Origin: Verrucomicrobiota bacterium
GTDB lineage: Bacteria; Verrucomicrobiota; Verrucomicrobiia; Chthoniobacterales; SZAS-18
Assembly: GCA_019241085.1 (NCBI GenBank)
Contig: JAFAXH010000119.1
Span: 1-49,776, forward strand
Direction: 5' to 3'
Length of the DNA: 49,776 bases
Under the pieces are notes generated by a model. It was not told the origin of the DNA and did no database searches. It saw nothing but the letters and a program-made list of their open reading frames with translations. Positions 9,125 to 16,748 of this stretch are shown here, one piece after another (the first letter of the stretch is position 1; each line of letters begins with the position of its first letter). The position numbers and the translations under genes were made by a program.

Positions 9125-9751
9125 ATGCCCGCACCATCACCCCGCATCCGCTCCGCCGACGCCGCGCGCGACGCTGTCGCCATTGCGGCCATCTACGCGC
9201 CGAATGTGACGGCTTCCGCGATCTCGTTTGAAGAAACGCCGCCGACCGCCGCGGAGATGAGCGAGCGCATCGTGCGCACGACGGCGCGTTACCCTTGGCT
9301 GGTCGCCGACACGGGCGAGGGCACCGACCTACTCGGCTACGTTTACGCCGTGCAGCATCAGGAGCGCGCTTCGTATCGCTGGGCGGTGAACGTGACCGTT
9401 TACATCGCCGCCGACCAGCGCCGCCGCGGCGTCGGGCGCGCGCTTTACGCGTCGCTCTTCGCGCTGCTGCGGCTGGCGGGTTTTCATCAAGCCTGCGGCG
9501 GCATCACGCAGCCGAACGCCGGCAGCGTCGGCTTGCACGAGAGCCTCGGCTTTCGCCTCGTCGGCATCTACCCCAGGATTGGTTATAAATTCGGCCAATG
9601 GCACGATGTCGGCTGGTGGCAGCTCGAGTTGCAGCCGGCGGATTCCGCCGCAGCGTCGCCGCCGGCCGAGCCGTTGTTCGATCAAGAAATCTTGCGCGCA
9701 CATCCGGGCTACCTCGCCGCGCTCAACGCCGGACTGCCGTTTTTCAAATAA
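9125..9751 (+). CDS. GNAT family N-acetyltransferase (PAT/phosphinothricin acetyltransferase-like)
   Basis: A 208-residue cytoplasmic acetyltransferase. The acetyl-CoA loop is visible as VYIAADQRRRGVGRALYASL (motif A, R/QxxGxG/A). Upstream, the N-terminal part reads ATVAIYAPNV-like (IAAIYAPNVTASAISFEETPP), the pattern of phosphinothricin/methionine-sulfoximine acetyltransferases, followed by GYVYAVQHQERASYRWAV. The end of the domain shows GFHQACGGITQPNAGSVGLH and GFRLVGIYPRIGYKFGQWHDV, again typical of that subfamily. The C-terminal 40 residues are an extra tail. The ATG at 9125 is preferred; a GTG at 9095 falls inside the inverted repeat and is less likely. The acyl acceptor is unknown: the subfamily acts on small amines such as glutamate analogues. 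lspA follows after 7 bases. Confidence 0.9.
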   Translation: MPAPSPRIRSADAARDAVAIAAIYAPNVTASAISFEETPPTAAEMSERIVRTTARYPWLVADTGEGTDLLGYVYAVQHQERASYRWAVNVTVYIAADQRRRGVGRALYASLFALLRLAGFHQACGGITQPNAGSVGLHESLGFRLVGIYPRIGYKFGQWHDVGWWQLELQPADSAAASPPAEPLFDQEILRAHPGYLAALNAGLPFFK

Positions 9752-9758
9752 ACAAACG

Positions 9759-10337
9759 ATGAAAACAGCCGAGTCATCGTCGGAAGAAGAAACGCCCGCC
9801 CGCCGCGCCGCATCGTTTTGGCGTCTTTTTTTCGGCGTCTCGCTGCCGCTTTACGCATTTGATCAACTCACCAAATATCTGATCCTCACGCATGCATTCT
9901 TCAAACCCGACGACGTCGTATACTGCAACGACGTATGCTACAACGGCCGCACGGTGATCGCCGGTTTTTTCAACCTCGTTCACGTCACGAACACCGGCGC
10001 GGCGTTCAGCATGTTCACCAACAACAATGCCGCCTTCATCGCGCTCTCGACCGTCGCGTTGCTCGCCCTCGGCGCGCTCTGGCGCTACGGATTTTTCGCC
10101 GCCAGCGCGTGGTCGCGCGCGGGCTTTGCGCTGCTGCTCGCCGGCGTGCTCGGCAATCTCACTGACCGGCTCGCGCACGGCGCGGTGATTGATTTTTTAC
10201 AATTCGATCTCCACGTCCCCGGCGCGCATCCGTGGCCGAGTTTCAACGTCGCCGATAGTTGCATCTGCCTGGCCGCCGGCTGCTTCGTGCTCGGCTCGTT
10301 GCGCGAACTGCGCCAGCCCGCGCCCGCCGCGCAGTAG
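9759..10337 (+). CDS. lspA: Lipoprotein signal peptidase (signal peptidase II)
   Basis: A 192-residue inner-membrane aspartyl protease that removes signal peptides from prolipoproteins. The catalytic aspartates are D145 in GAVIDFL and D166 in FNVADSCI, and GNLTDR precedes them. Four hydrophobic segments are seen (about 22-42, 88-108, 118-133, 164-182). Between TM1 and TM2 there is an insertion with two Cys (VVYCNDVCYNGRT), longer than in E. coli LspA. The NTGAAFSMF motif is present. The ATG at 9759, 7 bases after the acetyltransferase stop, was chosen because upstream sequence in this frame overlaps that gene. The gene converges on the next minus-strand gene; the 23-base gap plus flanks contains an imperfect GCCAC/GTGGC hairpin that could end both transcripts. 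Confidence 0.95.
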   Translation: MKTAESSSEEETPARRAASFWRLFFGVSLPLYAFDQLTKYLILTHAFFKPDDVVYCNDVCYNGRTVIAGFFNLVHVTNTGAAFSMFTNNNAAFIALSTVALLALGALWRYGFFAASAWSRAGFALLLAGVLGNLTDRLAHGAVIDFLQFDLHVPGAHPWPSFNVADSCICLAAGCFVLGSLRELRQPAPAAQ

Positions 10338-10360
10338 CCCGGAGCCACCGCGCGCGCTCG

Positions 10361-10705
10361 TCAGCGTGGCTGGCCTGAGAAGCGCACGAACTGTTGCTTG
10401 GTCAATTCCACGCCGGTTTTGCGGTAGTGCTGATCTTCCTCAACGCCGTGCGCAAACGGCGCCAGGCATTCGTTAAACTCGGCAAAATCCTGGCTTTGGC
10501 GGAAGCCGATCAGATGCCCGTCGGGCGAGTCCCAATAAACGCTGAAAAGGTAACGATTGCGCTCCGTCGCCCCCGTCGCCCGTTGCAGGCTGAAACCCAG
10601 GCAGTGCGACGAGCGCGAAAGCGGCTCGGCCGCCTGCGTGCAAGCGGTTTCAAACTCCGTTTCCCGACCGTCTGTCACCGTGTAGCGAATAATTTCAGTA
10701 ACCAT
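10361..10705 (-). CDS. Small dimeric alpha/beta-barrel protein (antibiotic biosynthesis monooxygenase-like)
   Basis: A 114-residue cytoplasmic protein with the pattern of the ABM/dimeric ferredoxin-like barrel superfamily: MVTEIIRYTVTDGRETEFE at the start, then HCLGFSLQRATGATERNRYLFSVYWDSPDGHL, and FRQSQDFAEF before the last helix. Related proteins are heme-degrading or quinone-type monooxygenases, but many have no known activity, so only the fold is claimed. The ATG at 10705 is preferred over a TTG two codons upstream. The gene lies 41 bases after the end of the large VWA protein gene and could be its operon tail. Confidence 0.75.
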   Translation of the reverse strand: MVTEIIRYTVTDGRETEFETACTQAAEPLSRSSHCLGFSLQRATGATERNRYLFSVYWDSPDGHLIGFRQSQDFAEFNECLAPFAHGVEEDQHYRKTGVELTKQQFVRFSGQPR

Positions 10706-10746
10706 ACCCAAAAATGTTTTGTGCCAGCGCGCGTCGCGGCTTCAAC

Positions 10747-13563
10747 CTACGTGGACATAACGGTTTCCCGCCAGGTGCGCCGACGTAGGAAGATGTCTAT
10801 TGGGAGCAAAACCAGTGCCATCGCCAGAAAGAAACCCGCGAGTTCGTGCTGCCGGCCACCGCCTCCCCGTGACAGTCCGGGCACGGACGCGGCGCGCTGA
10901 GTGAAAATTTCCGTTGGCGCCGGCGCGAACCGGCCGTGCCCCAACTCGGCCAATTCGCGCAAAAGCGTCTCATTCGTCTCAGTTTCAAGATATTCGCGCG
11001 GATAAGCACGCGCGTGTCCGAAGACGAACGGCCGCGGCAAATCGGGCGAAGAGATTGAGATTAAAAAATTGCTGCCACTCGCGGCAGGCGGCGACGGCGG
11101 CTGAGACGCCGCGGGCGCCGCATTGGCATTCTCGGAATCCGGCGCCAGCGTTGCGTTCGTTGTTTCCGCCGCGGATGGCAGCGGCAATTCCACCCGATAC
11201 GTGCCGGGGCCGACCTGCTCCGCGGTGCGCGTGACGCCGCCCGCGCCCGCGGCGTCGGTTTCCACCAGCGCCGCGTTGAGCGTCAACCCGTCGCGGAAAC
11301 CGCCCGCGGGCGTCAGCGCGTCGATGTCCAGCCGCAGCCGCGCGCCGTCGCCCAATTCCGTCGCGCGCACCTGGAGGTCCGCCGCATTAGCCCCCATCGC
11401 GTCGCGCTGGCGCAGCAAGGCGCGCGCGAGCTGCACCCAGAATTTTCCGTAGCCCGGCCAGCCGAGCCATTCCGCCGCCCAGCGCGCCTTCGCGTCGCTC
11501 GTGAACGCCGCGACCTGCCCGAGTCCGTAGCGCCACGTCGCCAGCAACGGCTCGCCCGTCTCGGTGGTGAGCAGGATTTCCGCCGTCGGCTTCGGCTTCG
11601 TCGCGTTGAAGCCGAGCAGGAGCGGCGCGGCGTTCCAATCAATGCCCGCCGTGATCGCGCTCGGCGCCAGCGCGCGCGCCTGAAACGGTTCTTCCACCAG
11701 GCTCGACTGCGCGACCTTCATCGTCTCGGTCGAAAAAATCTGCGGCAGATTGCGCGCGTCGTCCGTCAGGTAAAAACGCCCGCCGCCGATCTCGGCGAGA
11801 TTTTTTAAAAACGGCACGTCCTTGTCGCGTTCGCCGCCGAGGCCGACGACGCTCGTGGTGATGCGCGCGCCGCGCATCGCGGCCACGACATCCTGCGAAG
11901 TGCCCGCGCCGCCGCTGGCCGCCGCCGGCGTGCCGCTGTCGCCCATCTCGCCGGCGACTTTTTCCTCCGCATCGGCCGCGTCGGAAAAGAGGATGCAATG
12001 CTTGATCTTCGCGTCCGCGCCGCGCAAAACGCGCAAGGCATCGACGAGCGAAGTGTAAATGTAAATGCCGCCGCCGCCCGCGTCGATGCCGGCGATGCGC
12101 TGCGCCAGCGCGGCCTTGTTCATGCCGCTGACGCGGTCGAGCGGCACGACGTTGTGCACGACGGTATCGACGGCCGTTAATCCAAACAGATCGCGCGGCC
12201 CGAGCACGTCGAGCGCGAGCGCGGCGCCCTCGTCGGCGAGCGCGATTTTGGTGCGATTGTCGCCGACGCGCGCCGACATCGAGCCGGAGCGGTCGAGCAC
12301 GACGAGCAGCGCGACGTTCGGCGTTTCCTGCCGGTCGTCGTGTTCCATGCGCACGGGCAGGAGCGTTTCCAGCGGCGTGCGAAAATAGCCGCCGACGCCG
12401 AAGGAATTTTCGCCACCGAGCAGCGCGAAGCCGCCGCCGAGTTCGCTGACCCAGTTTCGATAAAGCTCCATCTGCTCGCGCGTCAGCCGCAGCGCCGAAA
12501 CGTCGCTGAGCAGAAACAGATCGAAGTGCTGCAAATCCTCCAGCGTGCGCGGCAGCCCGGACAAACCGCGCGTTTCCACGTCGATTTTTTCCGCCCGCAA
12601 CGCGCCGGCGAGCGGGCGCAGTTTTTCTTCGTCCGAATCAATGAGCAACACGCGCGGCGGCCCGGCCAGCGCGACCGTGGCGCGGGCGCGATTGTTCTCG
12701 GCGAGCGTGTCGAGTTCCGGCGCGATCTCGACTTCGTAATTCGTGAAGCCGCCCGTGGCGCGCACGTTGGGAAAGACGATCTCGTTGCGGCCCGGATGCA
12801 GCGCGACGGCCTCCTGTTGCGCGAGCAAAAAACCGTTGGCGTAAAGATTGACGCGCGCGCGCGTTTCCACGTTCGAGCGCACGTCGGCGCGCAGATCGAA
12901 CGGCGCGTTCGGCTGCACGCCGCGCGGCACGTCGAGCGCGCGCACGAGCGCCTCGGGCGCGAACGGATTGCGCAGCGGCACGGTCCAGAGTTCCGCGCCG
13001 GCCGATGCGGCCAGACGCGCCGCCGCGGCCCGCGCGCCGTCGGCCGTGTCGTTGCCGTCGGAGAGCAGCACGACGCGGCGCGCGGCGCCGTCGTTGTTCG
13101 GAGCAACGGCGGCGGCAAAATCGAGCGCGCGCCCGATGTCCGTGCCGGCGCGTTCGGCGGGGGAAAACTGCGGCCAGCGCGTGAGCAGCTTCACGTCCTC
13201 AGTCGCCGGCTGCCACAGGCGCGTTTCGCGCGCGAATCCGAGCACGCCCGCACGGTCGCCGCGTCGCCGCGCGGGGATACTTTTTTCCACAAAATCCCGC
13301 GCCTGTGCCGCGGCTTCGGGCGAGATGCTGGCCGAGGCATCGACGAGAAAAAGGACGTGCAACTCATCGCCCGCCCGCGCCTGCCAGCGCATGCCTGCCA
13401 GCGCCAGCGCGAGGCACGCGAGCAACGCGGCGCGCACGGCGAAGCAAACCTGGCACTGCGTCGGCGTCAGCTCCGCCAGCGAACGCCGCGCCCCGAGCGC
13501 GAGCAAAGCCGCGGCGGCCGCGAGCAGAGCGAGAAAAAGCCAGGGATGGAGCAGCGTGAGCAT
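10747..13563 (-). CDS. Large membrane protein with two VWA domains and a GATase-like domain
   Basis: A 938-residue protein. Two N-terminal membrane helices (LLHPWLFLALLAAAAALLAL, and about residues 38-58) precede a first von Willebrand A domain with an intact MIDAS (FLVDASASIS). A class I glutamine amidotransferase-like domain (DUF1355/PF07090 type) follows: PRVLLIDSDEEKLRPLAGAL, then GGGFALLGGENSFGVGGY. A second VWA domain has MIDAS VLDRSGSMSARVG. After a region of about 250 residues with beta-rich character, a C-terminal helix (FFLAMALVLLPIDIFL) anchors the end. VWA domains bind metal and protein ligands; the role here is unknown, but similar genes sit with BatA/DUF58 genes in Planctomycetes and Verrucomicrobia. 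The start at 13563 gives the membrane-inserted N-terminus; an upstream in-frame extension overlaps the neighbouring gene and is rejected. Confidence 0.88.
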   Translation of the reverse strand: MLTLLHPWLFLALLAAAAALLALGARRSLAELTPTQCQVCFAVRAALLACLALALAGMRWQARAGDELHVLFLVDASASISPEAAAQARDFVEKSIPARRRGDRAGVLGFARETRLWQPATEDVKLLTRWPQFSPAERAGTDIGRALDFAAAVAPNNDGAARRVVLLSDGNDTADGARAAAARLAASAGAELWTVPLRNPFAPEALVRALDVPRGVQPNAPFDLRADVRSNVETRARVNLYANGFLLAQQEAVALHPGRNEIVFPNVRATGGFTNYEVEIAPELDTLAENNRARATVALAGPPRVLLIDSDEEKLRPLAGALRAEKIDVETRGLSGLPRTLEDLQHFDLFLLSDVSALRLTREQMELYRNWVSELGGGFALLGGENSFGVGGYFRTPLETLLPVRMEHDDRQETPNVALLVVLDRSGSMSARVGDNRTKIALADEGAALALDVLGPRDLFGLTAVDTVVHNVVPLDRVSGMNKAALAQRIAGIDAGGGGIYIYTSLVDALRVLRGADAKIKHCILFSDAADAEEKVAGEMGDSGTPAAASGGAGTSQDVVAAMRGARITTSVVGLGGERDKDVPFLKNLAEIGGGRFYLTDDARNLPQIFSTETMKVAQSSLVEEPFQARALAPSAITAGIDWNAAPLLLGFNATKPKPTAEILLTTETGEPLLATWRYGLGQVAAFTSDAKARWAAEWLGWPGYGKFWVQLARALLRQRDAMGANAADLQVRATELGDGARLRLDIDALTPAGGFRDGLTLNAALVETDAAGAGGVTRTAEQVGPGTYRVELPLPSAAETTNATLAPDSENANAAPAASQPPSPPAASGSNFLISISSPDLPRPFVFGHARAYPREYLETETNETLLRELAELGHGRFAPAPTEIFTQRAASVPGLSRGGGGRQHELAGFFLAMALVLLPIDIFLRRRTWRETVMST

Positions 13564-13586
13564 CGGGAGCGCGCGACGGCGAACCT

Positions 13587-15647
13587 CTACTCCGTGCGGC
13601 GGCGATGGAACAGCCGCCATTCGAGCGCGGAAAGCGCGAGCGCGGCCGCGGCGCACCAGACCCACGGCGGCCAGCGGCGCAAAGCCTCGCTCCAGCGGCC
13701 GGCAACGGCGGCGAGCGGCGCATTCAACGCCGGCTGCACGCGCGTCGCTTCCTCGGCGGCGGGCGCGTTGATTTTCGACATCTCGGGATCGTCCGTGTTG
13801 ACCGCCAGCCACGTGTCGCCGCCGGTCGCGCGGCGCAGCAGATAGAAGCCATTTTCCATCGGTTGAAAAACGCCGGGGCCGCGCGCGATTTCCGTTGCCG
13901 GCAACGGCTCGGGCAGCGGGCGCGGCGAGCCGCGTTGCGGCCGGGTCCAGAGCGTGTCGCCGGCGAGCAATGTCACCGTGTCGCCGGCGCGCAAACTATT
14001 TGCATTAATCGTGGCGTCGGCATCGTCGTCGCGGCCGGCGAGCCAGCGGAGCGTGTTTGACATGAACAAGGGGAACGCCACGCGCAACGGCAGGTCGCTT
14101 TCCGCCAAGCCGAAGGCGAGCGCGGCGAAGCGCTGGCGGCGGCGCGCGGTGTTTTCCCGGCGTTCGCCGGTGAGCACGAGCGGATGGCCGAGCGAGCGGA
14201 CGGGCACTTGGAAATGCCACGCGGAAGTTTCCGCTTCGGCGGCGGTCGGATCGGGAAAATTTGCGGCGCGCAGGATGCCGACGTTGCGCCAATCGACGAG
14301 CCGCAGCAGCGGGCTGGCGGGATCGAGATCGGTCACGGGCGGACGGTCGAGGGTCGGCGTTGATTGCGATGAAAACGGCGCGCGGCGGATGAAAAGAAAA
14401 TTGCCGGCGGCGGGCAGATTTTCCGGTGAGTCAAAATCGACGGCGGGCAGGAAATCATCGAAGATCACCGCGTCGAAACTCGCGGCGGTCTCCGGCCGGA
14501 AAGCGTCGGGCAGCAGTTGTTCAAAATCGAGGCTGCCCGGACCGGCCGCGCGCAGCAGATTTTCCAAAAACCAGTTGCCGGGCGTGACGAGCAACACGCG
14601 CAGCGGCCGCGTCGGCGCGAACACGGCGTAGGCGTGGTCGTCGAGCGGCAGCGCGTCGTCATTGCGGCCGGCGGGCAACGTTATTCGCGCTTCGAGCCAG
14701 CCGCGCGCGTTGGCCGGGGCGGACGCGGGCCGCGCCGGCAGCGCGGGGTAAGTCACCGCGCGATTTTCGCCCGGCGCGAGGTCGAACGGCCGCACGTCGA
14801 ACACCTGGCCGTCGAACGACAATTCGACGGTGCCGGTCGCGCGTTGGCTGCCGTCGTTGGCGAGTTTGAGAAACACGGCGCCGGATTCCGGACTCGCGGG
14901 CAGGGCGCGGACGGCGGCGCGGACGAGCGCGACGTTGGCGAGCGGCGCGGCGTTGGCCACGTCGGCAAGCGGCACGGTGCGCACAGCGGCGCGTGTGTGC
15001 CAATCCACCGCGCCCAGGGGCGGCAGGTCGGTGAGCAGGAGAATTTCGCGCTGGCTGCCGGTGCGGACGCCGGGCTGGGCGGCGAGGAGTTCGTCGGCGA
15101 GCGCCACGGCGGCGTCGAGCGTGCCGCCGGCGTCGGTGGAACGCAGCGCGTCGAGCGCCTGGAGCAACGGCTGCGGGTCGTCGGAAAACGACGCGAGCAC
15201 GCGCGGCGACGGGCCGCTGGCGGCGAGCAGCGCGACGGGGTTTCGCCCGCCGGCGCGACGCGCGTAGGCCGCGGCGAGCGCGCGGGCTTGCGCGAAGCGC
15301 GTGTCGTTGTTGTTTTTTGTCATCGTCGTGCGCGTCTGCATCCGCGCGCGGCAATCGAGCACGAGCACCGTCGCGCGCGTCTCGCCAGCGGCAGCAGTGA
15401 ACCCAGGAAAATCGGGCCGGACCAGCGCGAGCAGGAGCAGGGTGAAAAGCAGCAGTTGCAGCAAGAGCGAGAGCCAGCGGCGCAGGCGGCCGAGCCACGC
15501 GCGGCGCGGGCTTTCCGCCACGACGCGCCGCCAGAAAAGCAGCGTCGAAACCGGCGCGGCACGACGGCGGATGCGACGCAGATAAAGCGCGACGACCACA
15601 GGCGCGAGCGCCAGAAATGCGAGCGCGGCGGGGTTGAGAAAAATCAT
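13587..15647 (-). CDS. BatA-type N-terminal membrane domain and VWA-like protein
   Basis: A 686-residue protein starting with the BatA/aerotolerance N-terminal pattern (PF07584): FLNPAALAFLALAPVVVALYL, then a second helix at about 57-77 (LLLQLLLFTLLLLALVRPDF). The VWA-like domain follows (VLVLDCRARM), but the canonical DxSxS MIDAS is lost: the position reads D-C-R-A-R. A long beta-rich periplasmic or cytoplasmic region ends in a C-terminal helix (WPPWVWCAAAALALSALEW). It lies 36 bases after the DUF58 gene and 23 bases before the GATase/VWA gene, so the three are probably one operon. The loss of metal-binding residues suggests a structural or scaffold role rather than metal-dependent ligand binding; that is inference. 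Confidence 0.88.
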   Translation of the reverse strand: MIFLNPAALAFLALAPVVVALYLRRIRRRAAPVSTLLFWRRVVAESPRRAWLGRLRRWLSLLLQLLLFTLLLLALVRPDFPGFTAAAGETRATVLVLDCRARMQTRTTMTKNNNDTRFAQARALAAAYARRAGGRNPVALLAASGPSPRVLASFSDDPQPLLQALDALRSTDAGGTLDAAVALADELLAAQPGVRTGSQREILLLTDLPPLGAVDWHTRAAVRTVPLADVANAAPLANVALVRAAVRALPASPESGAVFLKLANDGSQRATGTVELSFDGQVFDVRPFDLAPGENRAVTYPALPARPASAPANARGWLEARITLPAGRNDDALPLDDHAYAVFAPTRPLRVLLVTPGNWFLENLLRAAGPGSLDFEQLLPDAFRPETAASFDAVIFDDFLPAVDFDSPENLPAAGNFLFIRRAPFSSQSTPTLDRPPVTDLDPASPLLRLVDWRNVGILRAANFPDPTAAEAETSAWHFQVPVRSLGHPLVLTGERRENTARRRQRFAALAFGLAESDLPLRVAFPLFMSNTLRWLAGRDDDADATINANSLRAGDTVTLLAGDTLWTRPQRGSPRPLPEPLPATEIARGPGVFQPMENGFYLLRRATGGDTWLAVNTDDPEMSKINAPAAEEATRVQPALNAPLAAVAGRWSEALRRWPPWVWCAAAALALSALEWRLFHRRRTE

Positions 15648-15683
15648 CGCGAGCAGAGCAGGTCGTCGATCCGCGACGTTTTC

Positions 15684-16748
15684 TCAACGTCCCAACACCT
15701 GACCGGAACGGAGCAGGCGGGTGAGGTGTTCTTCCAACGTCACGGCGGTGGAAAGCAACGCGTAGCCCGCGCCGCGCCGGGCGCAGAACTCGCGCAGCCC
15801 GGCAAGAAAGGCATCGAATTCGCGGCGATAGGCGCGTAGCAGCGCCTCGTCCGCGGTGAGGTCGAAGAAGGCGCGCGGCCGTTCCACGTCGAGCAAACGC
15901 AAGTCGCCACGGAGCGGTTGAGCCTCGGCGGCGGGATCGATTTCGGCGGGGTCGAGCACGTGGAGCACTTGCACCTCGAACCGGCGGTGAAGCAGCCGCG
16001 TGAGTGCTTCGAGATGACCGGAATCGGGCGCAAAAAAATCGCTGAGCACAATCGCCAAACCGGCACGTCGCGTGCGCTTTGAAAATGCCGTGAGGCCCGC
16101 GTTGATGTCGTCGGTTTCCCCATTCGCAACGTCGGAGGAAGAATGCCCCTCCGCTTCCGCGGGCAGCGGTGGGTTGGCCAAAAAATCGAGCGCGCGATGG
16201 AATTGCGCCTTGCCTCGGGTCAGACCCAACGCCGAGCTTTGCTGTGCGGAATTGTTCGACGCGCCGAAAAACCGCAAGCTGACACGATCCAGCCGGCCGA
16301 GACCGACGTAAGCCAGCGCCGCCGCGAGCTGGCGCGCGAGGTCGAATTTCGTCGGGCGCGGCGACGATGTGGACGGGAGCGGCGGCGCCCAGCGCATCGA
16401 GGCGCTGGCGTCGATGAGCAGATGCACGGGCAGGTCTTCCTCTTCCTCGTAGAGCTTGAGGAAAAGGCGGTCGAGCCGGCCGTAGGAATTCCAGTCGATG
16501 CGGCGCGGATCGTCGCCGGGCGAGTATTCGCGGTAGTCGGCGAATTCGAGGCTGCTGCCGCCGCGCCGCCGGCGGGAACGGCGCTCCGCGTGCTGTCCGC
16601 CGGTCGGCGCGCGCCGGCTCAAGAGCCGCAGCCGGTCGAGCCGCGCGAGCAAGCGGGTGTCGAAGCCGAGCGGAGCGGTGTTGGCAACAATAGCGGTGGA
16701 GCTTTTCAGCGTCACGCAGGAATCATTTTCAATCTGCTCAGCCGCCAC
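15684..16748 (-). CDS. DUF58 domain protein
   Basis: A 354-residue cytoplasmic protein with the DUF58 signature: SSLEFADYREYSPGDDPRRI followed by DWNSYGRLDRLFLKLYEEEE, then a VWA-like core with LIDASASMRW. The family is a usual partner of MoxR-type AAA+ ATPases and VWA proteins, often linked to envelope or metalloenzyme maturation. A GTG at 16748 is the likely start and overlaps the last 11 bases of the PBP1A gene, implying translational coupling to it. The expected MoxR ATPase gene is not adjacent, since the upstream gene is PBP1A instead. The N-terminal 45 residues before the conserved domain are poorly conserved in appearance. Confidence 0.92.
   Translation of the reverse strand: MAAEQIENDSCVTLKSSTAIVANTAPLGFDTRLLARLDRLRLLSRRAPTGGQHAERRSRRRRGGSSLEFADYREYSPGDDPRRIDWNSYGRLDRLFLKLYEEEEDLPVHLLIDASASMRWAPPLPSTSSPRPTKFDLARQLAAALAYVGLGRLDRVSLRFFGASNNSAQQSSALGLTRGKAQFHRALDFLANPPLPAEAEGHSSSDVANGETDDINAGLTAFSKRTRRAGLAIVLSDFFAPDSGHLEALTRLLHRRFEVQVLHVLDPAEIDPAAEAQPLRGDLRLLDVERPRAFFDLTADEALLRAYRREFDAFLAGLREFCARRGAGYALLSTAVTLEEHLTRLLRSGQVLGR

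Noticed and set aside
12340..13845. A 501-codon plus-strand frame opposite the VWA genes
   Set aside because: It spans the junction of two real minus-strand genes and has no domain signal; composition is typical of a shadow frame.
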